NCBI GenBank assembly: GCA_035528375.1
Contig: DATKYS010000045.1
Location: 1-18,924 of the forward strand
Length of the DNA: 18,924 nt
Origin: a bacterium
Lineage (GTDB): Bacteria > RBG-13-66-14
Reading direction: 5' to 3'
Below the pieces are notes generated by a model, which ran no database searches, had not been told where the DNA came from, and was given only the letters and a program-made list of their open reading frames with translations. A program made the translations under genes and the position numbers. Below are positions 1-5,877 of this stretch, in pieces (position 1 is the stretch's first letter; every line of letters starts with the position of its first letter).

Positions 1-23
1 GGGTGTGGGTGGGGGTGTGGGGC

Positions 24-58
24 GGGCCGACCTAAAGGTCGGCCCCTACATTATCGCA
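24..58 (+). repeat. hairpin repeat with conserved tail, copy 1
   Basis: Stem arms GGGCCGACC (24-32) and GGTCGGCCC (37-45) enclose the loop TAAA and are followed by the tail CTACATTATCGCA (46-58). The same tail follows hairpins with different stem sequences at 8237, 8278 and 8423, and in reverse orientation at 3569 and 11537. No T-tract follows the stem, so it does not look like a simple terminator. The G/T-rich tract at 1-23 just upstream shows no other recognisable feature. Confidence 0.7.
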
Positions 59-96
59 GCGATGTGTGAACCGACCGTTGTGCATCGTCTCATTTA

Positions 97-125
97 AATT
101 CCCCGGTTTACAGCCCGGGATTTTT
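97..125 (+). terminator. candidate rho-independent terminator of a gene left of the window
   Basis: CCCGG (102-106) pairs with CCGGG (115-119). The stem can be extended by AAAT/ATTT pairs, and five T follow (121-125). It lies upstream of iorA, so it would end transcription of a gene outside the window. It overlaps the only visible promoter candidate for iorA, so one of the two readings may be wrong. Confidence 0.5.
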
Positions 126-135
126 ATCCTAGACT
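107..135 (+). promoter_or_regulatory. weak sigma70-like promoter candidate for iorAB
   Basis: TTTACA (107-112) and TAGACT (130-135) are separated by 17 bp, which puts transcription start near 142 and gives a leader of about 35 nt to the iorA ATG. The match to consensus is only moderate, and the -35 box lies in the loop of the candidate terminator at 97-125. Confidence 0.3.
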
Positions 136-176
136 CGCCCGCGTAGTTCTATGGCTTTTTTAAAAAGAGGCGCCAG

Positions 177-2072
177 ATGGCCGAGCCGACCTCACTCTAC
201 ACCGCGCCCGCCGGGAAGCGCGAGCTCCTGATGGGCAACTACGCCCTGGTCCGCGGGATGTTCGAGGCCGGGGTCCGCGTGGCGACAACCTACCCCGGCT
301 CGCCCACCCCGGAGATCGCCCGGGCCATCCTGGACGCCCACGCGCCGAGCCTCTTCTTCGAGTATTCGACCAACGAGATAGTGGCGACGGAGTTCGCCCT
401 CGGGGCGGCGCTGGCCGGCCACCCCAGCGTGGTGTTCATGAAGAGCGTCGGGCTGAACGTGGCCTCGGACGCCGTGGTCCAGCTCCCGCTCTACGAGCTG
501 CCCGGCGGGATGGTGGTAATCGTCGGCGACGACCCCGCCGCCTACTCCTCGCAGAACGAGCAGGACGACCGCCATTTCCCCCGGATGGCCTACATCCCCA
601 TGCTCGAGCCCTCGGACGCCCCCGAGGCCAAGGCGATGTTCAAATGGGCCGTCGAGAAGGCGCGGGAGCACCGGACGGCGGTCCTGATCCGGGTGACCAC
701 CCGTGTGTGCCACGCCACGATGGAGGTGGAGCTCGGCCCGCTGCCGGATAATCTTCCCGAGCCCGAGGGGGTGCCCAAGCGCATCCAGGTGCCCATCGCC
801 AAGGATTTTCTGGTGATGAAGCGGCGGGCGCTGGAGCGGCTGGATATTTTCGAAAAATACGCCGAGGAGGGACCGTGGAACCGGACGGTCGAGGCGCCGG
901 GCGAGGACGTCGGCTTCGGGATAATCACCGGCGGCGCGGCCTACCTCAACACCCGGACCGCCCTCGACCTCCTGGGCCGGGGGGCGCACATCTTCAAGCT
1001 CGGCCTCTCCTACCCCCTGCCGCGGAAGAGGCTGGTCGAGTTCTGCAAGGCCCGCGGCGAGGTCCTGGTTATCGAGGAGCTGGACCCGGTGGTGGAGACC
1101 GAGCTCAAGGCGCTGGCCTACGAGGAGGGTCTGGGTACGAAAATAACCGGCCTGGGCAAGAAGCTCCGCTCGGGCGACGGCGCTTTCGAGGCCCACCTGG
1201 GCGAGCTGGACCCGGGACGCATCGCGGAATTTTTGGCCGAAAGGCTCGGGCGGGAGTATCCTTTGGAAGTACTGGATTTGGCGGATAAAGCGCCGGCGCG
1301 CCTGCCGCAGCTCTGTCCCGGCTGCGGCCACCGCTCCGCCGTCTACGGCACGAAGATGGCCGTGGGCCTGCACGGGCACCCCCAGGCCGACATCGGCTGC
1401 CACACCATGAGCTACTTCCCGCCCTACGAGCTGGGGGAGAGCCTGGTGTGCATGGGGGCCGGCCCCAGCGTGGCCCAGGGCGTGGGGCACGTCCTGCCCG
1501 AGGGCAAGGTGACTTCCTTTTTGGGCGACTCGACCTTCTTCCACGCCGGCATACCGGGGCTCATAAACGCCGTCTGGAACGATCACGACGTGACGGTTCT
1601 GTTGATGGACAACGAGATAACGGCCATGACCGGCCACCAGCCCAACCCCCGGTCGGGCCGGAACCGGGAGGGCCCGCGGCCGGCCATTGACCCCAAGGCC
1701 GTCCTCTCCGCCATCGGCGTGCCGTACATTGACGAGGTGGAGGCCTGGGACATCAAGGCGGTGCGCGAGGCGGTGAAGAAGGGGCTGGAGTTCGACGGCC
1801 CGGCGGTGGTTATCCTCAAGCACCCGTGCATGCTCTACACCACGCGCGCCTGGAAGCGCGAGGGGAAGATGCCGCCGCCCTACCGGGTCAACCGGGACAA
1901 GTGCCGGCTCAAGAAGACCTGCATAAAGTATTTCTGCTGCCCCGCTTTCTCATTCGAGGACTCGGGCGGGGTGCAGATAAACCCGGAGCTCTGCATCGGC
2001 TGCGGATGTTGTGCACAGATATGTCCGGTGGGAGCCATCGAACAGGACCTGGAATACGAGCGCGCGTACTAG
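177..2072 (+). CDS. iorA: indolepyruvate ferredoxin oxidoreductase, alpha subunit
   Basis: IorA with IorB oxidatively decarboxylates indolepyruvate and other aryl-pyruvates to aryl-acyl-CoA in the cytoplasm and reduces ferredoxin. The protein has 631 residues, a normal family length. The N-terminal pyrimidine-binding domain starts with LLMGNYALVRG and has the YPGSPTPEI motif. The thiamine diphosphate domain (about 380-540) has LCPGCGHR, DIGCHTM and the GDSTFFHAG...MDNEITAMTGHQ region. A C-terminal double-cluster ferredoxin domain ends the protein. Its second cluster motif is complete (C606, C609, C612, C616-Pro). The first is atypical: C576, C582, C587 and C588 are present, but a Lys stands where the family normally has Cys at 579. 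The ATG at 177 follows AGAGG (166-170). The iorB ribosome-binding site starts inside the stop codon, so the two genes form an operon. Confidence 0.96.
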   Translation: MAEPTSLYTAPAGKRELLMGNYALVRGMFEAGVRVATTYPGSPTPEIARAILDAHAPSLFFEYSTNEIVATEFALGAALAGHPSVVFMKSVGLNVASDAVVQLPLYELPGGMVVIVGDDPAAYSSQNEQDDRHFPRMAYIPMLEPSDAPEAKAMFKWAVEKAREHRTAVLIRVTTRVCHATMEVELGPLPDNLPEPEGVPKRIQVPIAKDFLVMKRRALERLDIFEKYAEEGPWNRTVEAPGEDVGFGIITGGAAYLNTRTALDLLGRGAHIFKLGLSYPLPRKRLVEFCKARGEVLVIEELDPVVETELKALAYEEGLGTKITGLGKKLRSGDGAFEAHLGELDPGRIAEFLAERLGREYPLEVLDLADKAPARLPQLCPGCGHRSAVYGTKMAVGLHGHPQADIGCHTMSYFPPYELGESLVCMGAGPSVAQGVGHVLPEGKVTSFLGDSTFFHAGIPGLINAVWNDHDVTVLLMDNEITAMTGHQPNPRSGRNREGPRPAIDPKAVLSAIGVPYIDEVEAWDIKAVREAVKKGLEFDGPAVVILKHPCMLYTTRAWKREGKMPPPYRVNRDKCRLKKTCIKYFCCPAFSFEDSGGVQINPELCIGCGCCAQICPVGAIEQDLEYERAY

Positions 2073-2084
2073 GAGGTGTGGCGG

Positions 2085-2684
2085 ATGGCAGAGACCTGCT
2101 GCATCTACATCGTCGGTGTCGGGGGCCAGGGTGTCGGTGCCGCCTCCCGTGTGATTACCTCGGCGGCCGAGACCGCCGGGGTCCCGGTGAGGAGCGTGGA
2201 GACCCACGGGCTGGCCCAGCGCGGCGGTGTGGTCGTTTCCACCGTGCGCATCGGCGGGGCGCCCGATTCCAGCCCCCTCATCGTCCCGGGCGAGGCCGAC
2301 GTCCTCTTCGCCCTGGAGCCGGTGGAGGCCGCCCGCTCGAGCCGGTATCTGCGCCGGGGCGGCGTCGTCCTCATCAACACCTCGAAGATAGACCCGCTGT
2401 GGGTGCGGCTGGAGAGGGAACCTTACCCGCCGGTGGAGGAGATTATCGCCGCGTTCGAGGGGTTCGCCGGGCGGGTCATCGCCCTGGACGCCACCGCCTT
2501 CGCCGTGGAGCGGGGGAGCTGGATTTCGTCCAACGCCGTCCTGTTGGGGGCGCTGGCGGCGACCGGCGCCCTGCCCTTCGACGGGCGGCTCCTCGAGGAG
2601 GGAATAAAGGCTCAGAGCAAGCCCTCGCACCTCGAGCGCAACCTGGCCTGCTTCCGGCGCGGATTAGAGGAGAAGCCCCGCTGA
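2085..2684 (+). CDS. iorB: indolepyruvate ferredoxin oxidoreductase, beta subunit
   Basis: This is the small subunit of IorAB, belonging to the gamma-type pyruvate/ketoisovalerate oxidoreductase family, 199 residues long. The N-terminal [12 protein letters not shown] nucleotide-type loop and the [10 protein letters not shown] motif are diagnostic of the family. A start at ATG 2085 is preferred over the in-frame GTG at 2076, because AGGAGG (2071-2076) sits 8 nt before the ATG and itself overlaps the GTG. It follows iorA by 12 nt and must be co-transcribed with it. Rubredoxin 1 begins 49 nt after the stop and may share the transcript, since no terminator is seen in between. Confidence 0.95.
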   Translation: MAETCCIYIVGVGGQGVGAASRVITSAAETAGVPVRSVETHGLAQRGGVVVSTVRIGGAPDSSPLIVPGEADVLFALEPVEAARSSRYLRRGGVVLINTSKIDPLWVRLEREPYPPVEEIIAAFEGFAGRVIALDATAFAVERGSWISSNAVLLGALAATGALPFDGRLLEEGIKAQSKPSHLERNLACFRRGLEEKPR

Positions 2685-2733
2685 GCGTGAATTGACGAAT
2701 CATCCCAACGCCCGACATTCGAGAGGAGTCGGC

Positions 2734-2892
2734 ATGGACAAGTACGAGTGCACCATCTGCGGCTACATCTACGACCCGAAGAAGGGCGACCCGGACTCGG
2801 GCGTCAAGCCCGGCACCGCCTTCGACGACCTGCCCGACGACTGGGTCTGCCCGGTGTGCGGGGCGGATAAGGACGCGTTCGAGAAGATATAG
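2734..2892 (+). CDS. rubredoxin 1
   Basis: This 52-residue Fe(SCys)4 electron carrier is the normal rubredoxin length. Iron ligands lie in CTICGY (C6, C9) and CPVCGA (C39, C42). The family core residues Y-(D/N)[13 protein letters not shown] and the terminal DAFE are all present. The ATG at 2734 follows GAGAGGAG (2721-2728). An in-frame TTG at 2692 would add 14 residues unlike any rubredoxin and is rejected. It lies directly downstream of iorAB. Together with rubredoxin 2 and rubrerythrin it probably passes electrons from reduced ferredoxin or NAD(P)H oxidoreductases to peroxide or oxygen reductases; that role is inferred from context. Confidence 0.96.
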   Translation: MDKYECTICGYIYDPKKGDPDSGVKPGTAFDDLPDDWVCPVCGADKDAFEKI

Positions 2893-2961
2893 GGTGGTGC
2901 TCGCGGGGACCGCTTCGTCCTGAAGAAAGTCCGCGTCGCGGAGCCGGCCCCGGTCCCACCG

Positions 2962-2982
2962 GATGCGTTCGAGAGAATTTAG
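2962..2982 (+). pseudogene. possible relic of a rubredoxin C-terminus
   Basis: Codons gat-gcg-ttc-gag-aga-att-tag read DAFERI-stop. Rubredoxin 1 ends DAFEKI-stop at 2872-2892, and 17 of 21 bases match. The segment lies between the two intact rubredoxin genes, where a decayed tandem copy would be expected. No CxxCG motif is readable upstream of it, so if it is a relic only the tail survives. A chance match over 21 bases cannot be excluded. Confidence 0.3.
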
Positions 2983-3131
2983 ACGCAGCTCGCGGAGTTT
3001 TTTCGGGAAGGGAAACGAGCGCCCGTAGCGGAATCGGCCACGGCGACTCGCCGGGGCGGGCCTTCGCCCGGTTTCCCGGCGCGGAACCGCGTCGCCCCAC
3101 CCCCGCCTCCTTGACGCCCGGCGAAAAATGC

Positions 3132-3159
3132 TTGCTTTTTTTGAAAAGATGGCGATAAT
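3132..3159 (+). promoter_or_regulatory. sigma70-type promoter for rubredoxin 2
   Basis: TTGCTT (3132-3137) and GATAAT (3154-3159) are separated by 16 bp in an A/T-rich island within very GC-rich surroundings. The predicted start near 3166 gives a leader of about 73 nt to the TTG start codon. Confidence 0.5.
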
Positions 3160-3238
3160 TCCCCTAGGCTCAGCCACGCATTGGGTGAAAGACGAACCGC
3201 GTCCAACCGGGGCCGAACGGTCCAGCCAAGGAGGCACA

Positions 3239-3400
3239 TTGGAGAAATACGAATGCACCGTTTGCGGTTACGTGTACAACCCCCGGCGCGGTGATCCGGC
3301 GGGTGACATCGAGCCCGGAACCGGCTTCGATGACCTGCCGGACGACTGGATCTGCCCGGAGTGCGGTGCCGACCTGGATGCCTTCGAGATTCTCGATTGA
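3239..3400 (+). CDS. rubredoxin 2
   Basis: A second rubredoxin of 53 residues, with ligands in CTVCGY and CPECGA and the same FDDLPDDW(I)CP core as rubredoxin 1. It differs at several positions (for example [16 protein letters not shown]), so it is a diverged paralogue and not a fresh copy. The chosen start is TTG at 3239, because AAGGAGG (3228-3234) lies 4 nt upstream and because translation from it begins (M)[10 protein letters not shown], matching [11 protein letters not shown] of rubredoxin 1. An in-frame ATG at 3128 lies upstream of the likely promoter. A strong terminator follows at 3422, so it forms its own transcription unit or the end of a longer one. Confidence 0.93.
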   Translation: MEKYECTVCGYVYNPRRGDPAGDIEPGTGFDDLPDDWICPECGADLDAFEILD

Positions 3401-3421
3401 ACCGGAAGTTTTTTTGCGAAC

Positions 3422-3456
3422 GGGGCGGAGGCGATGCGCCGACCGTCCCCTTTTTT
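3422..3456 (+). terminator. rho-independent terminator after rubredoxin 2
   Basis: GGGGCGG (3422-3428) pairs with CCGTCCCC (3443-3450) with one bulged T. An inner GGCG/CGCC stem (3430-3440) lies within it, and six T follow at 3451-3456. It separates rubredoxin 2 from the rubrerythrin gene. Confidence 0.7.
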
Positions 3457-3507
3457 ATCCCCCGGGTGAACGATTTATGTGCGAATGCTGATTGAGAAGC
3501 CGTCCAC

Positions 3508-3538
3508 TTAACCCCCGGTCCCACCTTTCGTGTAAAAT
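3508..3538 (+). promoter_or_regulatory. weak promoter candidate for rubrerythrin
   Basis: TTAACC (3508-3513) and TAAAAT (3533-3538) have a long 19-bp spacer. A promoter is expected here because a terminator lies upstream at 3422-3456. A start near 3545 would place the hairpin repeat at 3569-3600 in the leader of the mRNA. Confidence 0.3.
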
Positions 3539-3568
3539 AGGCGGGCAGACTACAACGACCGTCCTCCA

Positions 3569-3600
3569 CGATAGTAGAGACAAGGGGTTTAAACCCCTTG
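3569..3600 (-). repeat. hairpin repeat, reverse copy; perfect 20-bp palindrome
   Basis: Half-sites CAAGGGGTTT (3581-3590) and AAACCCCTTG (3591-3600) form a perfect palindrome with no loop bases. On the minus strand it is followed by TCTCTACTATCG. That tail resembles the CTACATTATCG tail of the other hairpin repeats in this window, so I read it as the same family in reverse orientation with another stem. It lies in the rubrerythrin leader and could alternatively be an operator. Confidence 0.55.
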
Positions 3601-3638
3601 CCTTAGGCGAGAGCCTCAACCGTTCCCGAGGAGTCCCC

Positions 3639-4175
3639 ATGCACAAGATGACCGAGCAGTCCCTCTGGGCCGCCTTCGCCGGCGAGTCCCAGGCCCACAT
3701 GAAGTACGCCGCCTTCGCCGACGAGGCCCACAAGGCCGGCCTGGCCAACGTCGCCAAGCTCTTCCGCGCCGTCAGCTACGCCGAGCGCGTCCACGCGACC
3801 AATCATCTCAAGGCGCTCGGGGGGTTGAAGGGCACGGGCGACAACCTCCAGACCGCCATCGAGGGCGAGAACTTCGAGGTGGACGAGATGTACCCGGCCT
3901 ACGACGCAATCGCCAAGCTCCAGGGTGAGAAGGACGCCGAGAGGAGCATCCACTTCGCCATCGAGGCGGAGAAGATTCACGCGGTCATGTACGCCGACGC
4001 CAAGCGGTCCGTGGATTCCGGGAAGGATTGGGCCATCGGCGACGTTTACATCTGCCCCAACTGCGGCTACACGCACATCGTCTCCGGGGATAACCCCCTG
4101 CCCGATTTCTGCCCGGTGTGCTCCTGGAAGAGGGGAACCTTCAAGAAATTCTCCGGCTACGACGAGCTGGTTTAA
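3639..4175 (+). CDS. rubrerythrin
   Basis: This cytoplasmic diiron peroxidase reduces H2O2 with electrons from rubredoxin, a main oxidative-stress defence in anaerobes. It has 178 residues. The N-terminal ferritin-like four-helix domain carries the expected carboxylate and histidine ligands: E16 in GESQAHMKY, E49-xx-H52 in YAERVH, E80/E83, and E111-xx-H114 in EAEKIH. A C-terminal rubredoxin-like iron site has C139, C142, C158 and C161 (CPNCGY and CPVCSW). The ATG at 3639 follows CGAGGAG (3627-3633). The frame is open further upstream to 3492, but that stretch reads through the hairpin repeat and is not protein-like. The two adjacent rubredoxins are plausible electron donors. Confidence 0.96.
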   Translation: MHKMTEQSLWAAFAGESQAHMKYAAFADEAHKAGLANVAKLFRAVSYAERVHATNHLKALGGLKGTGDNLQTAIEGENFEVDEMYPAYDAIAKLQGEKDAERSIHFAIEAEKIHAVMYADAKRSVDSGKDWAIGDVYICPNCGYTHIVSGDNPLPDFCPVCSWKRGTFKKFSGYDELV

Positions 4176-4188
4176 TCTCGTCGGCGCG

Positions 4189-4217
4189 AAAAAAGGGAGC
4201 CGTTAGCTCCCTTTTTT
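4189..4217. terminator. bidirectional rho-independent terminator
   Basis: A6 (4189-4194), GGGAGC (4195-4200), loop CGTTA and GCTCCC (4206-4211) are followed by T6 (4212-4217). It has a T-tract on both strands and sits between the stops of the convergent rubrerythrin (+) and secreted-protein (-) genes, so it can serve both. Confidence 0.88.
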
Positions 4218-4232
4218 ATTTCCGGTCCGGCG

Positions 4233-5756
4233 TCAGCGGGCGATAACCAGGCGGCGGGTAACCTTTTCACCGGAGGCCTCCAGGACGGCGGTGTAAACGC
4301 CCGGGGCGTAGCCGGAGCAGTCCACCTCCACGGCGTGCCCGCCGGGTTCGAGATTTAACACGGAAATCCGGCGGCCCGCCAGGTCGTAGACGGCCAACCT
4401 CGCGGCGGTGCAATCGGCCGGAAGGGCGTATTCAAGCGTCACGACGGCCCCGGCCGGGTCGGGGTAGGGTGCGTTAAGCACCGGACGGGCGAGGACGTCT
4501 CCATCGACCCGCACCTCCACCGGACCCACGCGGAAGGAATCCCCGCCCGGCGGCGTCACGGAGAGGGAGTAGCGGTACACGCCGGGGCCGGGGAGGTTCC
4601 GGTCCAGGTATCTGTACTCGGCGTCGCCGGAAAGACTCGCCAGCTCTTCGCCGTCGCGCTCCAGCGTCCAGCTCGACCCCGCGAGCCCGGCCTCCTCGAC
4701 CCAGGACGCGAGGACGCCGTCGTCGGTCGCCCGTCCCTGGAGGTTGACGACGGGGGCATCCGAATGCCAGTCGTTGTAGAAAGAGACCATTCCCCACGAA
4801 TATTCGGAGAGTCCTTTCCGCCCTATGATAAAGATTTTTCCATCCTGGCGGAAAACGCACGAAGCCTCTTCCAGGTTATCCCAGCTCTTGTACTGCTCTC
4901 CGTACCAATCCCCCTGGCAGTTTTTGTAATAGAACATTATGTCGGTGGCGACGATAGGACCGTCAGCGTCGGCGAAGAGCTGGGGGTGGTTGATGTTGTA
5001 CTGATCGGTCGCAAGGTACTCGTCAACCGGCTCGTCGGATACGGTGTCGGTGATTACGTGCAGCTCATGGTTCGCGTTGACGTAGGCGATATACACCGTT
5101 CCATCCTCGGTGACCCACCCCTCGGCCTCACTGCCCGCTCCGATGTAGTAGTCGGTGGAGCCCACACCTACTTCGATGAGTCTATAGTACACGCCGAACC
5201 TGCCGAAGACGAAAACCCCCAGGTCCGGCCAGTACACGTGTGATACGTCGCCGTCGCACCCATCCCATTCGGCATACGTTTCTACGTCGTTGCCCGATAC
5301 ATAGGCGGTGTACAGGGTACCGTAGGATTCGAAGGCGAAGGCGGACGGGTAGTTGTACAGCGGACAGAAATCGTGGTAGTTGTCTATGTCCCAGGTGATG
5401 CCGGTGTCGTAGGATGAAGATCCATTGTAGAGCATCATTCGGTTCCCATCGCTGTATATGGCCCAAAAACTCCCCCCGTCACTATCAATGGCAAAAACAT
5501 AATAGGTGGGCGTATCGAATAAATCTCCTACTTCGCCCCAGCTAATCCCATCCCCCTCGTACCGGTAACGGTAGCCACCGTGCTCAATCACGACTACGCG
5601 CCAGGTGGAACCCCCGTGGTAAACCGCGGGTCCGGCGTACGGTGCGTAATCCCAGAGAAACTCAGTGAGGATGGAGTAATTCCATGAGCCAAAGGCCGGC
5701 GTCAGGCCGAGGAGCGCCAGAACCGGCAGAATAAAACGCTTTAGAATGCTGGACAT
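4233..5756 (-). CDS. secreted beta-rich protein with C-terminal sorting domain
   Basis: 507 residues. An N-terminal signal peptide (SSILKRFILPVLALLGLTPAFGS) is followed by about 340 residues rich in Tyr, Trp, Gly and Asp, with repeated short strand-turn patterns such as DGTVYIAYVN and DGKIFIIGRKG. These suggest a beta-propeller-like fold, but I recognise no specific family. Residues about 370-430 look like an Ig/fibronectin III-type domain. The last 75 residues (from NAPYPDPAGAVVTLEYALP through YDLAGRRIS to GVYTAVLEASGEKVTRRLVIAR) match the pattern of type IX secretion (Por) sorting/FlgD-like C-terminal domains. ATG 5756 is chosen because AAGGAGG (minus strand, 5762-5768) precedes it by 5 nt and the signal peptide begins there. 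The longer frame to 5888 would run over the promoter. Function unknown; extracellular or surface location is inferred. Confidence 0.85.
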   Translation of the reverse strand: MSSILKRFILPVLALLGLTPAFGSWNYSILTEFLWDYAPYAGPAVYHGGSTWRVVVIEHGGYRYRYEGDGISWGEVGDLFDTPTYYVFAIDSDGGSFWAIYSDGNRMMLYNGSSSYDTGITWDIDNYHDFCPLYNYPSAFAFESYGTLYTAYVSGNDVETYAEWDGCDGDVSHVYWPDLGVFVFGRFGVYYRLIEVGVGSTDYYIGAGSEAEGWVTEDGTVYIAYVNANHELHVITDTVSDEPVDEYLATDQYNINHPQLFADADGPIVATDIMFYYKNCQGDWYGEQYKSWDNLEEASCVFRQDGKIFIIGRKGLSEYSWGMVSFYNDWHSDAPVVNLQGRATDDGVLASWVEEAGLAGSSWTLERDGEELASLSGDAEYRYLDRNLPGPGVYRYSLSVTPPGGDSFRVGPVEVRVDGDVLARPVLNAPYPDPAGAVVTLEYALPADCTAARLAVYDLAGRRISVLNLEPGGHAVEVDCSGYAPGVYTAVLEASGEKVTRRLVIAR

Positions 5757-5780
5757 CTCCGCCTCCTTTTCCACATCCAT

Positions 5781-5809
5781 AAAATAGTACACTGACGGGG
5801 CGCTGTCAA
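5781..5809 (-). promoter_or_regulatory. strong sigma70-type promoter for the secreted protein
   Basis: On the minus strand, TTGACA (5804-5809) is a perfect -35 box and TATTTT (5781-5786) is the -10 box, with a 17-bp spacer. Transcription would start near 5775, about 20 nt before the ATG at 5756. It is back to back with the promoter at 5838-5846. Confidence 0.75.
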
Positions 5810-5837
5810 CACGACTCCCCGGAGGCGGGCTCGGGGA

Positions 5838-5846
5838 TGGTATAAT
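5838..5846 (+). promoter_or_regulatory. extended -10 promoter for the membrane/TPR protein
   Basis: TGGTATAAT (5838-5846) is a perfect extended -10 element (TGnTATAAT). No good -35 box is present. Transcription would start near 5853, about 25 nt before the ATG at 5878. Confidence 0.6.
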
Positions 5847-5877
5847 TCTTCTTTCAACGCCATCCGACGGTCGTTCC

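Larger units (their letters stand above)
2893..3238. other. 346-nt intergenic stretch between the two rubredoxin genes
   Basis: No convincing gene is present. The stretch contains a short segment (2962-2982) that reads DAFERI-stop in one frame, like the end of rubredoxin 1. It also holds the promoter of rubredoxin 2 (3132-3159) and the ribosome-binding site AAGGAGG (3228-3234). The reading frame of rubredoxin 2 is open back to an ATG at 3128, but that ATG precedes the -35 box, so translation from it is unlikely. No terminator for rubredoxin 1 is recognised. Confidence 0.6.

Noticed and set aside
192-1823. 543-codon open frame on the minus strand across iorA
   Set aside because: It is antisense to a well-recognised IorA, its translation shows no domain, and such frames are expected from GC-rich third codon positions.
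3128-3238. N-terminal extension of rubredoxin 2 from ATG 3128
   Set aside because: It adds 37 residues unlike rubredoxins and begins upstream of the predicted -35 box. The TTG at 3239 with AAGGAGG fits the paralogue's N-terminus.
3492-3638. N-terminal extension of rubrerythrin from 3492
   Set aside because: It reads through the palindromic repeat and is not conserved-looking. ATG 3639 has a ribosome site and gives the normal rubrerythrin start.
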